Below, piece by piece: positions 44,458 through 53,617 of a stretch of DNA of 64,000 nucleotides. Location: positions 62,001-126,000 of the forward strand of contig QOZR01000004.1 of assembly GCA_003576685.1 (NCBI GenBank), in the 5' to 3' direction. Numbering within the stretch: position 1 is the stretch's first letter; each line of letters starts with the position of its first letter. The notes below the pieces were generated by a model. The model did no database searches. It saw nothing but the letters and a program-made list of their open reading frames with translations, and was not told the origin of the DNA. Origin of the DNA: Virgifigura deserti (GTDB lineage: Bacteria > Pseudomonadota > Alphaproteobacteria > Dongiales > Dongiaceae). A program made the translations under genes and the position numbers.

Positions 44458-45990
44458 ATGAGCGGCGTCTCGCTGCCGCCGGGCACTCCGACGCCGACGC
44501 AGGTGCCAGGCGCGCAGGGTATTGCGCCGGGCATTGCAACGGGCACGCTCGTCGATCCGTCCGCCGCGCTCCTCCGCTTGGCGACCGGCACGATCCTCGC
44601 CGGCACCGTCATCGGCCGCGATGAGGCCGGCCGGGTCGCGATCAAGACGGACCTCGGGATCCTGTCGCTGGCGATCAACGCGCATCTGCCTCCCGACAGC
44701 AAGGTGTCGCTCGAGATCCGCCTTGCGGGAAGCCGCTTGCACGCCATCCTGCTCGCCGTCGAGATCCAGCCGGAAGCGGCGAAGGCCGTTACAGGCAACG
44801 CGCCCCCGATTCGTGGTGCGCCCACGCCCCCCGTCGAAGCGACATCCGCGATCGCCGGCGGCCGTATCGTGACGGCGATCGTCATCCAGCCAGCGACCCT
44901 GCCGCAGCCGCAGATGCCAAGCCCGCCTCCGAGCAACGCCCCTGTCCCGCAACCGGCGATCCCGCCGCAGGGAACGCCGCTCATCGCCCCCCCTCCGGGA
45001 GCCGCGGGAGGGGCCCCGCCCTTTACGGTCGGCGCTGAAATCAAGTTGCGGATCGTCGAGATCGTCCCGCCGACGGCCGGTCCGAAACCGCCGCTCCTGC
45101 CCGGCCAAGTTCCCATCGCACCGGAAACAAGCCCCCCGGTGCCGATCATCGCCGGAACGGTCAAGGCGGTCACGCCGGCCGGCAATCCCGTGGTGCAGAC
45201 GGCGCAAGGAGCGCTCGTGCTCGGGATCAAGACGCCGGCGCCGATCGGCAGCCGGATCATGATGGAGGTCATCGCCGGGCCACCACCGCCGGCCGGCACC
45301 GCCATCCTTTCCGTCGATGCCCTTCGCGCACTCGCCTTGTCGCAGGATTGGTCCGCGCTCGCCGAAACCGCTGCGCTGCTGACCCGGCATGAGCCCGGCC
45401 AGGCGGCTCCGTCACCGCTGTCTCTGCCGCAGGTCGGGCCGCGACTGGCCGCGGGGCTGCTGAACTTCCTCGCCGCCTTCGGCAGCGGCGACTTCGCGGC
45501 CTGGTTCGGCGCCGGGGCCCAGGAACGGCTGGAGCGCGCCGGCCATGGCGACCTCGTCGGCCGCGCACGGCAGGAGCTGGGCCAGATCGCGCAGCTCGCA
45601 ACGGACCGGGCGGGCGACGAATGGCGGCTCCTGCTGCTGCCGCTGATGGACGAGGCCGGCCTGCAGAAGGTCAAGCTCTATTTGCGCCACCGCTCGCGCG
45701 GCGGGGATTCGGCGGACCGCGAAGAAGCCGGCACGCGCTTCATCCTCGAAGTCGATCTGACCCGCCTCGGCGCGCTTCAGCTCGACGGGCTGATGCAGGC
45801 GCGCCGGTTCGACCTGATGCTGCGGAGCCGGAGACCGCTGACGGCGCAGATGCGGCGCGACATCACCGACATATTCGACCAGGCACGCGCCATCGGCGGC
45901 TTCGCCGGCACGATGGCATTCGCGACCACGCCGGCCTTTCCGGTGGTCCCGCTCGACCGCGGGCGGCGCGACGGGGGCGTGCTGGTCTGA
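44458..45990 (+). CDS. Pro/Ala-rich protein, possibly FliK-like
   Basis: 510 residues from the ATG at 44458, 7 nt after flhG. Residues about 130-240 are almost all Pro/Ala/Gly with repeats such as PPPGAAGGAPP. The C-terminal third is ordered: LLFLPLMDEAGLQ-like packing, RFILEVDLTRLGALQLDGLMQARRFDLMLRSRRPL. The layout (disordered linker plus a C-terminal domain with RLGALQLDG, like the switch domain of FliK) suggests a second hook-length or export-related protein, but similarity is not strong. True FliK is at 29.9 kb. Function unassigned. Confidence 0.6.
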   Translation: MSGVSLPPGTPTPTQVPGAQGIAPGIATGTLVDPSAALLRLATGTILAGTVIGRDEAGRVAIKTDLGILSLAINAHLPPDSKVSLEIRLAGSRLHAILLAVEIQPEAAKAVTGNAPPIRGAPTPPVEATSAIAGGRIVTAIVIQPATLPQPQMPSPPPSNAPVPQPAIPPQGTPLIAPPPGAAGGAPPFTVGAEIKLRIVEIVPPTAGPKPPLLPGQVPIAPETSPPVPIIAGTVKAVTPAGNPVVQTAQGALVLGIKTPAPIGSRIMMEVIAGPPPPAGTAILSVDALRALALSQDWSALAETAALLTRHEPGQAAPSPLSLPQVGPRLAAGLLNFLAAFGSGDFAAWFGAGAQERLERAGHGDLVGRARQELGQIAQLATDRAGDEWRLLLLPLMDEAGLQKVKLYLRHRSRGGDSADREEAGTRFILEVDLTRLGALQLDGLMQARRFDLMLRSRRPLTAQMRRDITDIFDQARAIGGFAGTMAFATTPAFPVVPLDRGRRDGGVLV

Positions 45991-46130
45991 CATCACCCGG
46001 GTCGTGGGACAAGCCGGAAGTGTTTCAGTACCGACGCACTGGGGTCGTCCCTCTCCCGACAGATTGCCGACATTCCCAAAGCGTACCCAATGTGGACGCT
46101 CTGGTAGCGGCTAGATTCCCCCGAAACCCG

Positions 46131-46622
46131 TCAGAGCCGGATGCGATCAGCCTTGATGTACTCCACCATCTGGTCGATCACCGTGCCCCAGCCGTCGTAG
46201 AATCCCATTTCCTCATGTTTCTTCCGCGCGGCATCGTCACCGTGTATGGCGATGGCCGTATATCGCGTGCCGGACCCCTTCTTGGCGAGATCCAGCACGG
46301 CGGTGAAGAAGGGGTTCGCCGACGGCCGATATCCGGCCTGGAGGGTGTCCGTGAAGATCAATCGCTCGTTCGGTGTCACTTCAAGATAACAGCCGGTATT
46401 GGGGAATTCCTGACCATCCGGCGAGCGCATGATGGTGTTGAACTTGCCGCCGGGGCGCAGGTCCAGTTCGCAGGAGGCGATTGTCCAAGGCTTCGGCACG
46501 AACCATTCGCGTAGATGCTCGGGTGTCGTCCACGCTTTCCAGACGAGTTCGACTGGAACGTCGATGTCGCGCTCGAGCACGAGATCGAGTTTTGGATCGA
46601 TCTTGATCACGGATGACGTCAT
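46131..46622 (-). CDS. SRPBCC (AHSA1-type) protein
   Basis: 163 residues. Helix-grip fold: [58 protein letters not shown]. The C-terminal [36 protein letters not shown] is typical of the family called activator of Hsp90-like. Ligand unknown. It overlaps the arsR stop by 4 nt, a second ArsR-SRPBCC pair in the window but not a recent copy of the first. Confidence 0.92.
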   Translation of the reverse strand: MTSSVIKIDPKLDLVLERDIDVPVELVWKAWTTPEHLREWFVPKPWTIASCELDLRPGGKFNTIMRSPDGQEFPNTGCYLEVTPNERLIFTDTLQAGYRPSANPFFTAVLDLAKKGSGTRYTAIAIHGDDAARKKHEEMGFYDGWGTVIDQMVEYIKADRIRL

Positions 46623-46999
46623 TCGGAATCCTCCTGCTTCATCTTCATGAGATAACTGTCGAGTTGGTCAAGGCGGCGCTCCCAAAGTCTGCGCTGCCGC
46701 CCAAGCCAGTCCTCCGCCACCTTCAGCTGCTCGGGCGCGAGCTGGTAGGTGCGTACGCGACCGACCTTGTGCGAGCGCACCAAGCCGCTTCGTTCGAGCA
46801 CTTTGAGGTGCTCGACGAAGGAAGGCAGAGCCATATCGTAGGGAGCCGCGAGCTCGCTCACCGAGGCCGGACGTGAACCAAGCCGCTCCACGACATTGCG
46901 CCGCGTCGGGTCGGACAAGGCGCGAAAGATGCCGTCCACGGTCGCTGCCGTCGGAGACTGTCGGCCCTGCCGTCTGTTGCTGCCTGTCTGCGGTGTCAC
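46619..46999 (-). CDS. ArsR-family transcriptional regulator
   Basis: 126 residues from a GTG at 46999, chosen because GAAGG lies 8 nt upstream; the frame is open back to a TTG at 47062, but that is too close to the candidate operator. Winged [55 protein letters not shown]. No metal-site cysteines. It probably regulates itself and the SRPBCC gene. Confidence 0.9.
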   Translation of the reverse strand: MTPQTGSNRRQGRQSPTAATVDGIFRALSDPTRRNVVERLGSRPASVSELAAPYDMALPSFVEHLKVLERSGLVRSHKVGRVRTYQLAPEQLKVAEDWLGRQRRLWERRLDQLDSYLMKMKQEDSE

Positions 47000-47064
47000 T
47001 GCATTTGCCTTCGGAACCGTTCCGCGCTTCCGTCCCCGCTGGGCAGTTTTATAGCGATCCAATA

Positions 47065-47082
47065 CTTAGGTCAATGCCTAAG
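47065..47082. promoter_or_regulatory. Candidate ArsR operator
   Basis: CTTAGG-N6-CCTAAG, a perfect 6-bp inverted repeat, with another CTTAAG 9 bp further on. It lies 66 bp upstream of the GTG start of the ArsR gene. The rest of the gap up to 47340 holds nothing that I can identify as a gene. Confidence 0.5.
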
Positions 47083-47340
47083 CATCAGAGCTTAAGCCAT
47101 GTCCGTACAGCTCAGTTCAGCAGCGCAGCGTGCAATTGAATGCCTGTCCAAAACCGGCCGGCTTACGGGCTCGGAGGTCCTGGATGTCGAGTTTCGGGGA
47201 GGTCAGCTCAGGGGCGCATCTGCGTCGTAGCCTTCTCGGGCCGGAACTTCAGGAACGGGCGAGACCCGAAATTCAAACTGAGACACAACCGTGCTCTACG
47301 CTTGAAAGCGCGGGCGCAGAGTCCTACAGGAGACACCGCC

Positions 47341-48339
47341 ATGCCCAACGATCTTCCCGACGCGCTTCGGAGCCGGGCCGAGAGTCTCCTGGAAGGGGTT
47401 TCCCGCAAGGACCTCGCGCAGCGCTCCGCCCAGCTTTCCGATCATTATCGAGCCGGCGGCGCTTCACGGGCTGTCGTGTCGAGCAAAGCGGACGTCACGG
47501 CCTATCTGGTCTCGCGCCTGCCGGCGACATTCGCCGCCGTTGCGGCGGTTTTCGACGAAGTCCGCCGCCGCAGCGAGGCTTTCGCGCCGAGGAGCGTTCT
47601 GGACGTCGGCGCCGGGCCCGGCACAGCGAGCTGGGCCGCCGTCGAGGCATGGCCCGAGATCGAGACCCTGTCCATGATGGACAGCAATCGGGAGTTTCTA
47701 GATATCGCAGCCGAGCTGGCGTCGGGCAGCGCGCATGCCGCCCTGTCGAACAGTACCCGGATATTGGGCGACCTCACGCATCCGGACACGCAACTGCCGG
47801 CCGCCGATCTGGTGATCGTCGGTTTCGCCCTGGCGGAGCTCCCTGAACAGCAGGTGGCCGCGATCGTTTCGGCGCTTTGGAATCGCTGCGGCGGCGTTCT
47901 GGTCCTGGTGGAACCCGGGACGCCGGCGGGCTTCGCGCGAATCCGATCGGCCCGGGCGGCGCTGATCGAGGCCGGGGCGACCGTCCTCGCGCCCTGCCCG
48001 CATGCCGCGGCCTGTCCGATCGAAGCGCCGGACTGGTGCCACTTCGTTCAGCGTCTGGCCCGGTCGCGCGACCATATGATCGCCAAGTCGGCGACCGTGC
48101 CGTTCGAGGACGAGAAGTTTTCCTATGTCGCCGTCGGCCGCGACGCCCTGCCCGCCTCCGCCATAGATGCGCGCATCCTGGCGCCGCCGAAGGTCACGAA
48201 GGCCGAACTCCGCTTCAAGCTCTGCACAGCGGAGGGCATCGCCGAGAAGACGATTCCGCGCCGCGACCGACAAGCCTATGCGCGCCTGCGCAAGGCGCGA
48301 TGGGGAGAGTCCCTGCCAACCAAGGGAAAGCCCGACTAA
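47341..48339 (+). CDS. Small ribosomal subunit Rsm22-type methyltransferase
   Basis: 332 residues from the ATG at 47341 (CAGGAGAC upstream). Rsm22 family of SAM-dependent methyltransferase-fold proteins linked to small-subunit ribosome assembly. Motifs: VLDVGAGPGTASWAAVEAWPE (SAM site), LVIVGFALAELPEQ, VLVEPGTPAGFARIRSARAAL, and a cysteine-bearing CPHAAACPIEAPDWCHFVQRLARS. The last 47 bp of its conserved C-terminus recur at 48973-49019. Confidence 0.9.
   Translation: MPNDLPDALRSRAESLLEGVSRKDLAQRSAQLSDHYRAGGASRAVVSSKADVTAYLVSRLPATFAAVAAVFDEVRRRSEAFAPRSVLDVGAGPGTASWAAVEAWPEIETLSMMDSNREFLDIAAELASGSAHAALSNSTRILGDLTHPDTQLPAADLVIVGFALAELPEQQVAAIVSALWNRCGGVLVLVEPGTPAGFARIRSARAALIEAGATVLAPCPHAAACPIEAPDWCHFVQRLARSRDHMIAKSATVPFEDEKFSYVAVGRDALPASAIDARILAPPKVTKAELRFKLCTAEGIAEKTIPRRDRQAYARLRKARWGESLPTKGKPD
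48265..48311 (+). repeat. Direct repeat copy 1 (inside the Rsm22-type gene)
   Basis: 47 bp, matching 48973-49019 at 45 of 47 positions. It codes for DRQAYARLRKARWGES of the methyltransferase C-terminus. Confidence 0.9.
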
Positions 48340-48409
48340 GAATCAGCGTATCATCGCGCGCTGTCGCGCCGCTTTTCATAGTCTTCGACTCGTTGCTGAA
48401 AATTGGTGA

Positions 48410-48802
48410 TCACTCTGAGACATAGCAGACCGCCTGCAGTTTGTTCCCGTCGGGATCACGCACATAAGCGGCGTAGTAGTTTGGACCGTAGTGCGGCCGC
48501 GGCCCTGGCTCTCCCTCGTTCTTGCCTCCCAATTCGAGAGCTTGTTCATGAAAGGAATGAACCTGAGCTTTGGTGTCGGCGATGAAGGCAACGTGCGTTC
48601 CATTTCCCCATGTTGCAGGACGGCCGTCCTCGGGTGTGTGAATGTAGATTGTCGGCATCTGGCCATCGCGTTCATAGGCCAAGGGCTTTTCCGGCGGCTT
48701 GGGCAACCTGGAAAAACCTATTGCTCCCAGCACAGCGTCATAGAATTTAGTTGAACGATCCCTATCGTTCGATCCCAACGTGATGTGGCTAATAATGGAC
48801 AC
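48410..48802 (-). CDS. Glyoxalase/bleomycin-resistance superfamily protein
   Basis: 130 residues. VOC fold with two beta-alpha-beta-beta-beta halves: ITLGSNDRDRSTKFYDAVLGAIGFSRL at the start and YYAAYVRDPDGNKLQAVCY at the end, with metal-site type residues (His at about 6, Glu/Asp near the end). The family includes glyoxalases and dioxygenases, but many small members like this have no known substrate. It lies between the two Rsm22 tail copies on the opposite strand. Confidence 0.88.
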   Translation of the reverse strand: MSIISHITLGSNDRDRSTKFYDAVLGAIGFSRLPKPPEKPLAYERDGQMPTIYIHTPEDGRPATWGNGTHVAFIADTKAQVHSFHEQALELGGKNEGEPGPRPHYGPNYYAAYVRDPDGNKLQAVCYVSE

Positions 48803-48874
48803 TGAAAGCCCCCTTTTTTGTATAGCTTGGCGAACTCTACATTATTGCTGCTGACAGCGGTGTGTCAGTAGCGA

Positions 48875-48970
48875 ATGGTTTGCTCGGCCAGGATCCGCGG
48901 CAATCCGGCCCGCTTCATCGACGCTTTTGTCGACGAACTGGATCCGGCGAAAGCCGGGTTCGAGCGCGCC
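48875..48970 (+). pseudogene. IS1182-family transposase remnant (N-terminal)
   Basis: A 32-codon frame reads GNPARFIDAFVDELDPAKAGFERA, the typical N-terminal region of IS1182-type transposases. It breaks off at about 48970, where the second copy of the Rsm22 tail begins. No other part of the element is seen. Confidence 0.65.
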
Positions 48971-48972
48971 AT

Positions 48973-49038
48973 GACCGACAGGCCTATGCGCGCCTGCGCA
49001 AGGCGCGATGGGGCGAGTCTCTAGCGCCCGAGCCATAA
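48973..49038 (+). pseudogene. Duplicated C-terminal end of an Rsm22-type gene
   Basis: 47 bp (48973-49019) nearly identical to the end of the gene at 47.3-48.3 kb; the two differences are silent (CAA/CAG, GGA/GGC). The frame continues to its own stop (DRQAYARLRKARWGESLAPEP, TAA at 49036-49038), with an ending different from copy 1. It is an orphan 3' end next to an IS fragment. Confidence 0.75.
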
Positions 49039-49053
49039 GAGGAAGCGGCGAAC

Positions 49054-49524
49054 ATGCGCGCCATCCGTGCCGAAGATCGAGACCGTATCGCCGCCTTCCT
49101 CGTGGAGCGATGGTATGACCGCGTCGTCATGCTCGACGGGCGTGCCATCGACGCCGCATCCCTGCCCGGCTTTGTGGAGCTCGGCGACGGCGGCATTCTC
49201 GGGCTCGTCACACTTCTCGACGGTGTAAGCGAGTCCGAAATTGTGACGCTCGATGCCGTCAACGCTTTCACCGGCCTCGGAACCCGGCTGGTCGAGAAGG
49301 CCGCAGAGCGCGCGGCGGATCTCCGGCTCTCCCGGCTCGTCGTACGGACGACGAACGACAATCTCGACGCCCTCCGCTTCTATCAACGTCGCGGCTTTCG
49401 GCTTCACCGACTTGTCCCGGGTGCGATCGACGAGGAGCGTCGGACCAAGCCATCGATCCCTCTCATCGGCCGCTACGGCATTCCCGTCCGGGACGAACTC
49501 ACGCTCGTGCGAGACGTCGGTTAA
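49054..49524 (+). CDS. GNAT-family N-acetyltransferase
   Basis: 156 residues. Acetyl-CoA fold: GLGTRLVEKAAERAADLRLSRLVVRTTNDNLDALRFYQRRGFRLHRL contains the motif A/B region (the usual Q/RxxGxG/A site appears as GLGTRL). GAGGAAG lies before the ATG. Substrate unknown. Its end overlaps the convergent PepSY gene by 26 nt. Confidence 0.92.
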   Translation: MRAIRAEDRDRIAAFLVERWYDRVVMLDGRAIDAASLPGFVELGDGGILGLVTLLDGVSESEIVTLDAVNAFTGLGTRLVEKAAERAADLRLSRLVVRTTNDNLDALRFYQRRGFRLHRLVPGAIDEERRTKPSIPLIGRYGIPVRDELTLVRDVG

Positions 49525-50854
49525 GCAGCCAGTCCAAGACGAGCATGACGAGGAGCGATGCCCCGACGAGCGGGAAGATCACGCCGCCGATCGCCAGAAT
49601 GGCGATTACGCCGCGAAATCTGCGCCGATCCGACGGCATGGGCGGCACGCCAAGCGATCCGCTCGGCCGCCGCTTCCACCACATCACCGCCGCGGATATC
49701 GACAGCGTGACGATCCCGGCACAGACGCCGAGCATCAGAAGCTGGTTCGCGAGGCCGAACTCCTGGCCCATATGGACGTTGATGCCCCATTCCAGGCTCC
49801 TGCCGAGCGGACCGTAATCGGCATAGCTCATATCGATCAGCGGCTGGCCGGAATATTGGTCGAGATGCACGACACGCTGTTGCGAAAGGTCGTCCGGATA
49901 GACGGAGCCGGTATAGACGTCGGCCGGCGTGCTCGGGATGTTGACTGCGTAGCCGGCATGAAGACCAAGGCGATCGAACACCGCCACCGCCTGATCCAGG
50001 GTGATCGGAATCGCACCCTGGGGAACCGATTCCGGCAGTCGCGCCTGCTCGAGAGACCATGGAGTCGGCGACGCGTGATGCAGATGCTCGTCCGACATCG
50101 GAACCGCGACGCGCACGCCGGCGGGATAGCCGAAATTGTTGCCGTTCGCCCATTCGTTCACCTTGGCGCCCCAGACGATCGACCAGGGCATGCCGGTGAC
50201 GGCGAGAAAGGTAATGAAGAAACCGACGAAGAGTCCGGTAACAGCGTGGAGGTCGCGCCAGAACATGCGCCGCTTGGGCGTCCCCCGCACGGTCACGACG
50301 CCCCCGGTCCGCTTGCGCGGCCACCAGAGATAGATGCCGGTTCCGACGAGCAGGATCGCCCAGCCCCCGGCAATCTCGATCGCACCGTTCGCGATGGGGC
50401 CGAAATAGTCGAGACCGTGAATCCGGCGCACGATCCACATGACCGTGCCCTTGTCGGAAAGTTCGCCGAGGACCTGCCCGTCATACGGGTTCACGAAGAC
50501 AGAGATTTTCTGGCCGGCATCGGCCTTGATACCGACTTCCGCCGAGGCGGCGGGAGAGGCCGGCGGCAGATATTTGAGGGCCGTTCCGGGATAGGCCGCG
50601 AGGGCGGCATCAACGATCGCCGCCGGCGGCAGCTGCTGAACGGCCTGTGCCTCGACCCGTTTCAGGTCGGCGTGAACAAGGGCGTCGATCTCGTCGCGAA
50701 AGAGATAAAGCGCCCCAGTAGCGGCCAGAACGACAAGGAAGGGCAGAACGAAAAGGCCCGCGTAGAAGTGCCAGCGCCAGACGGCACGATAGAGATCGGA
50801 AGATTCGACCGGGCGCGCCATGTTGCGCGTCGGCTCGAGGGTAGCGTCGGACAT
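49499..50854 (-). CDS. PepSY-associated transmembrane protein
   Basis: 451 residues from the ATG at 50854 (GGAGAG upstream; the frame is open further upstream to 50917). Four or more membrane helices with the typical LYRAVWRWHFYAGLFVLPFLVVLAATGALYLF at about 20-52, RDLHAVTGLFVGFFITFLAVTGMPWSIVWG and a C-terminal pair. Periplasmic PepSY segments lie between. Members of this family are often encoded next to siderophore receptors and act as iron-siderophore reductase or regulator; no TonB receptor is seen here. Confidence 0.9.
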   Translation of the reverse strand: MSDATLEPTRNMARPVESSDLYRAVWRWHFYAGLFVLPFLVVLAATGALYLFRDEIDALVHADLKRVEAQAVQQLPPAAIVDAALAAYPGTALKYLPPASPAASAEVGIKADAGQKISVFVNPYDGQVLGELSDKGTVMWIVRRIHGLDYFGPIANGAIEIAGGWAILLVGTGIYLWWPRKRTGGVVTVRGTPKRRMFWRDLHAVTGLFVGFFITFLAVTGMPWSIVWGAKVNEWANGNNFGYPAGVRVAVPMSDEHLHHASPTPWSLEQARLPESVPQGAIPITLDQAVAVFDRLGLHAGYAVNIPSTPADVYTGSVYPDDLSQQRVVHLDQYSGQPLIDMSYADYGPLGRSLEWGINVHMGQEFGLANQLLMLGVCAGIVTLSISAAVMWWKRRPSGSLGVPPMPSDRRRFRGVIAILAIGGVIFPLVGASLLVMLVLDWLLNRRLARA

Positions 50855-50926
50855 AGCAGCTCTCCGTATGCGCGTAGGTGCAACCGCTCGCGCCAGGACG
50901 CGGGACGGTGTTTGCAAGTTCAGGCG

Positions 50927-51340
50927 TCAGACGGAAAGAGCAGGCGGTGCGCGCGCTTCGGAGATCAGGCCGCTGTTGCGAGAATCGGCAAGACGATGAT
51001 GCTCAAACGGCGGAACAGCCGCCGCCGCCCGCATGAAAGCCGACCCGGTCAGCCCATCGACCGGCAGCAGTGCGGCGACGGAGCCCCCGAACTGGCAGAA
51101 CAGGATGCACGGGCAATCATGCTGCCGATCCGGCCCCGATGGACCATCGGATCGCGTATGACCGGCGCTTGCCGTTCCGGACGGCGAGCAGATGACGGAT
51201 GCGGGGTCGAGCCCGGCCCCGATCGTCATGCCGCAGGCCAGGCTTCCAACGACGGCCTGAAGCAGCAGCATCAAGGCTGTCGAGGCGGCGATGATGCCGC
51301 CCGACAATCGATCCGCCAGGATGAGCCGCATGGTCTTCAT
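50927..51340 (-). CDS. DUF2946-like membrane protein
   Basis: 137 residues from the ATG at 51340. One N-terminal hydrophobic helix (GGIIAASTALMLLLQAVVGSLACG), then a Cys/His-containing stretch DRQHDCPCILFCQFGGSVAALLP typical of DUF2946 proteins, which occur beside metal-uptake and PepSY genes. Metal binding is plausible but inferred. It is read into the PepSY gene after 72 nt. The gap 51341-51449 upstream holds no gene that I can support. Confidence 0.65.
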   Translation of the reverse strand: MKTMRLILADRLSGGIIAASTALMLLLQAVVGSLACGMTIGAGLDPASVICSPSGTASAGHTRSDGPSGPDRQHDCPCILFCQFGGSVAALLPVDGLTGSAFMRAAAAVPPFEHHRLADSRNSGLISEARAPPALSV

Positions 51341-51449
51341 GCCTTGCTCATCCCACAACTCGGAGCGTTTGTCACTGCGACAGGATATGCCGGCGCAGGC
51401 AGGGAAGGCTTTCTGGGCGTGGCGAAACGCGCAGGACCAGCCTATCGGT

Positions 51450-51833
51450 TCAAATCCAGACGTCGTTTCGTGCCGTTCGCTCCCCGCCCGCATGGCCGGT
51501 GTTCAGAACACCGCGCGGCTCGATCAGCAGCAGCTTGACCTCCTTTTCGGCAAACGGCTTGTGCTCGACGCCTTTGGGAACGACGAACATTTCGCCTGCC
51601 TTCAGCAGGACGGCGCCGTCCCGGAAATCGATGCGCAGCTCACCGTCGAGGACGATGAATGCTTCATCGGTTTCCGGATGATCATGCCAGACGAAGTCGC
51701 CTTCGATCCGGACGATCTTGAACTGGTAATCGTTCAACTCGGCAACGACTTTCGGAAGCCATTTTTCCGAAAACAGCTCGAACTTCTCGGCAAGGTTGAT
51801 GGCGCTGTATGGCTTTGCCGTGTCTGCTTGCAA
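51450..51833 (-). CDS. Cupin domain protein
   Basis: 127 residues. Single conserved beta-barrel with the metal motif [20 protein letters not shown] (His/His/Glu) and [21 protein letters not shown] (second His). Small stand-alone cupins of this type are often metal-binding sugar isomerases or stress proteins; substrate unknown. The neighbouring FAD oxidoreductase is divergent. Confidence 0.9.
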   Translation of the reverse strand: MQADTAKPYSAINLAEKFELFSEKWLPKVVAELNDYQFKIVRIEGDFVWHDHPETDEAFIVLDGELRIDFRDGAVLLKAGEMFVVPKGVEHKPFAEKEVKLLLIEPRGVLNTGHAGGERTARNDVWI

Positions 51834-51996
51834 GGTCGACCTCGTGCGGCTGCAACGGACGGCATCATCGCCCGATCAGCGACCCCGGTCTTGAACGATC
51901 ATGCGGGCCCTCCTGATCGCAGGTCGATTGCGACCGTGTGATATGTCAGATATATGCTAGCCTGGAAGTAGCCAGAGCAGAGGGAGGGCGTCGGCG

Positions 51997-53352
51997 ATGA
52001 CGTGGAAGGCCAGCGCGGCTTTTGGAGCGGATCACGGTCTTCCGATCGTCGCGGAGGTCGATGTCGCCGTGGTCGGCGGCGGCGCGGCCGGCGTCGCCGC
52101 GGCCGAGACGGCGGCGCGGCAAGGCCTGTCCGTGCTGCTGGTCGAGCGCTATGGCTTCTGCGGCGGAAACGCGGTCGCCGGCCTTTCGGGAACGATCTGC
52201 GGGCTCTACGCCGCCAGCGACCGGAACCGGAACCAGCCCGAGCAGCTCGTCTTCGGCTTCGCCGACCGGTTCCTTCAGGCGATGCGCTCCTGCGACGGCG
52301 TCACGGCGCCGGTGCGCTACGGCAAGACCTGGACCGTAACACATGATCCGCTGCGCTGGCGCGAAACCGCCGATGCGTTTCTCGAGGAACCAGGCGTCCG
52401 GGTTCTCTATCACTGCCTTGTCGTTGGCACGGTCATCGAAGGCGAAGACGTTCTCGGGATCGTCGTCGAATCGAAGGCCGGGCGCGGCGCGGTCAGCGCA
52501 AGGATCGTCATCGACGCCAGCGGCGATGCCGACGTGATCCATCGGGCGGGGCTGGACTTCACGATCGGCCAGGACGGGACCGTTCAGAACCCGACGATGA
52601 TCTTCCGCCTTGGCAATGTCGATGTCGACCGGTTCCTCGGATACTGGGGTCCCGACACCATCTGCTCCCCGGAAGTGACGGAGATGCTGATCGCCGCGCA
52701 TGCAGCCGGCGAGTACCACTTGCCGCGCGCCAAGATCTGGATCTTCACGACACCGCGGAAAGGCGAGCTCCTCGTCAACGCGACGCGGCTCGTCGGCCGC
52801 GACGGGCGGGACCTCTATCCCGGTTCGCCGGAAGACCTCACGGAGGCGGAGTTCGTCGGCCGGCGGCAGGTTCGCGATTATGCGCGGTTCCTGCGCGACC
52901 ATATCCCCGGCTGCGAGGAGAGCTTTGTCAATGACACCGGCGTGCAGGCCGGCATACGCCAGAGCCGCTCCGTCGCCGGCGCCGAAACTTTGACGAACGA
53001 GGATGTCCTCGCACACCGCAAGCGTCCCGACGGCGTCGTCCGCTCACCCTGGCCGATCGAACTGCATGTCGGCGACAAGCCGAAGCTCGAATGGCTGATC
53101 GAGGACTATTACGAAGTGCCCTACGCGGCCCTTCTGCCGCGCCGCGGCGAAAACCTGATCGTCGCCGGCCGCTGCCTCAGCGCCGAGCATGAGGCCCTCG
53201 CCTCCGCCCGCGTGACCGCCCAGTGCTTCGGCTACGGCCATGCGGCGGGGCTGGCGGCGGCTGCGGCGCTTCGCTCGAAGCGCCGCCTGAGGGATGTTCC
53301 GGGGGCGGAGATCCGCGATCTGCTGAACGCCGACGGCGCTAGGCTGGATTAA
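51997..53352 (+). CDS. FAD-dependent oxidoreductase
   Basis: 451 residues. FAD_oxidored-type protein: N-terminal dinucleotide site VDVAVVGGGAAGVAAAETAARQGLSVLLVERYGFCGGN at about 16-53, a second FAD region RIVIDASGDADVIHRAGLDF at about 168-187, and the C-terminal RRGENLIVAGRCLSAEHEALASARV. The ATG is preceded by GGGAGGG. Members act on small hydroxylated or amino compounds; substrate not readable. It is followed by an IS5-family remnant. Confidence 0.9.
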   Translation: MTWKASAAFGADHGLPIVAEVDVAVVGGGAAGVAAAETAARQGLSVLLVERYGFCGGNAVAGLSGTICGLYAASDRNRNQPEQLVFGFADRFLQAMRSCDGVTAPVRYGKTWTVTHDPLRWRETADAFLEEPGVRVLYHCLVVGTVIEGEDVLGIVVESKAGRGAVSARIVIDASGDADVIHRAGLDFTIGQDGTVQNPTMIFRLGNVDVDRFLGYWGPDTICSPEVTEMLIAAHAAGEYHLPRAKIWIFTTPRKGELLVNATRLVGRDGRDLYPGSPEDLTEAEFVGRRQVRDYARFLRDHIPGCEESFVNDTGVQAGIRQSRSVAGAETLTNEDVLAHRKRPDGVVRSPWPIELHVGDKPKLEWLIEDYYEVPYAALLPRRGENLIVAGRCLSAEHEALASARVTAQCFGYGHAAGLAAAAALRSKRRLRDVPGAEIRDLLNADGARLD

Positions 53353-53363
53353 GGAGTGCCTGA

Positions 53364-53617
53364 ATGTGCGATAGTCTGCGACAAGCGTGCCGCTCTTTTC
53401 CGCTCATCGAGCGCATCTTCGGCGATGCCGACTATCAGGGACCAAAGGCCGCAAGGGTCGTCGCCGACACGGGGCGCCGGACGTTCGAGATCGTCAAGCG
53501 CACCGATGTCCGACGCGCGACGTCGAGCGCTACGCCCGCACCTCCGCAACCTTCGTGCACCCGGCCATGATTCGACTCAAGCTCCGACGTTTGACCCGAC
53601 CAAGTCGTTCGGCCTGA
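53364..53617 (+). pseudogene. IS5-family transposase remnant (C-terminal half, frameshifted)
   Basis: Starting near 53395, FPLIERIFGDADYQGPKAARVVAD and RTFEIVKRTDV appear in one frame; from about 53519 the sequence continues in another frame as DVERYARTSATFVHPAMIRLKLRRL to a TGA at 53615-53617. These are the last parts of IS5-type DDE transposases. The N-terminal half is absent. The last 41 bp overlap, on the other strand, the 3' end of the sensor kinase gene. Confidence 0.75.

Noticed and set aside
51941..51960. GntR-like operator before the FAD oxidoreductase
   Set aside because: ATATGTCAGATATAT is only partly symmetric and no GntR gene is nearby.
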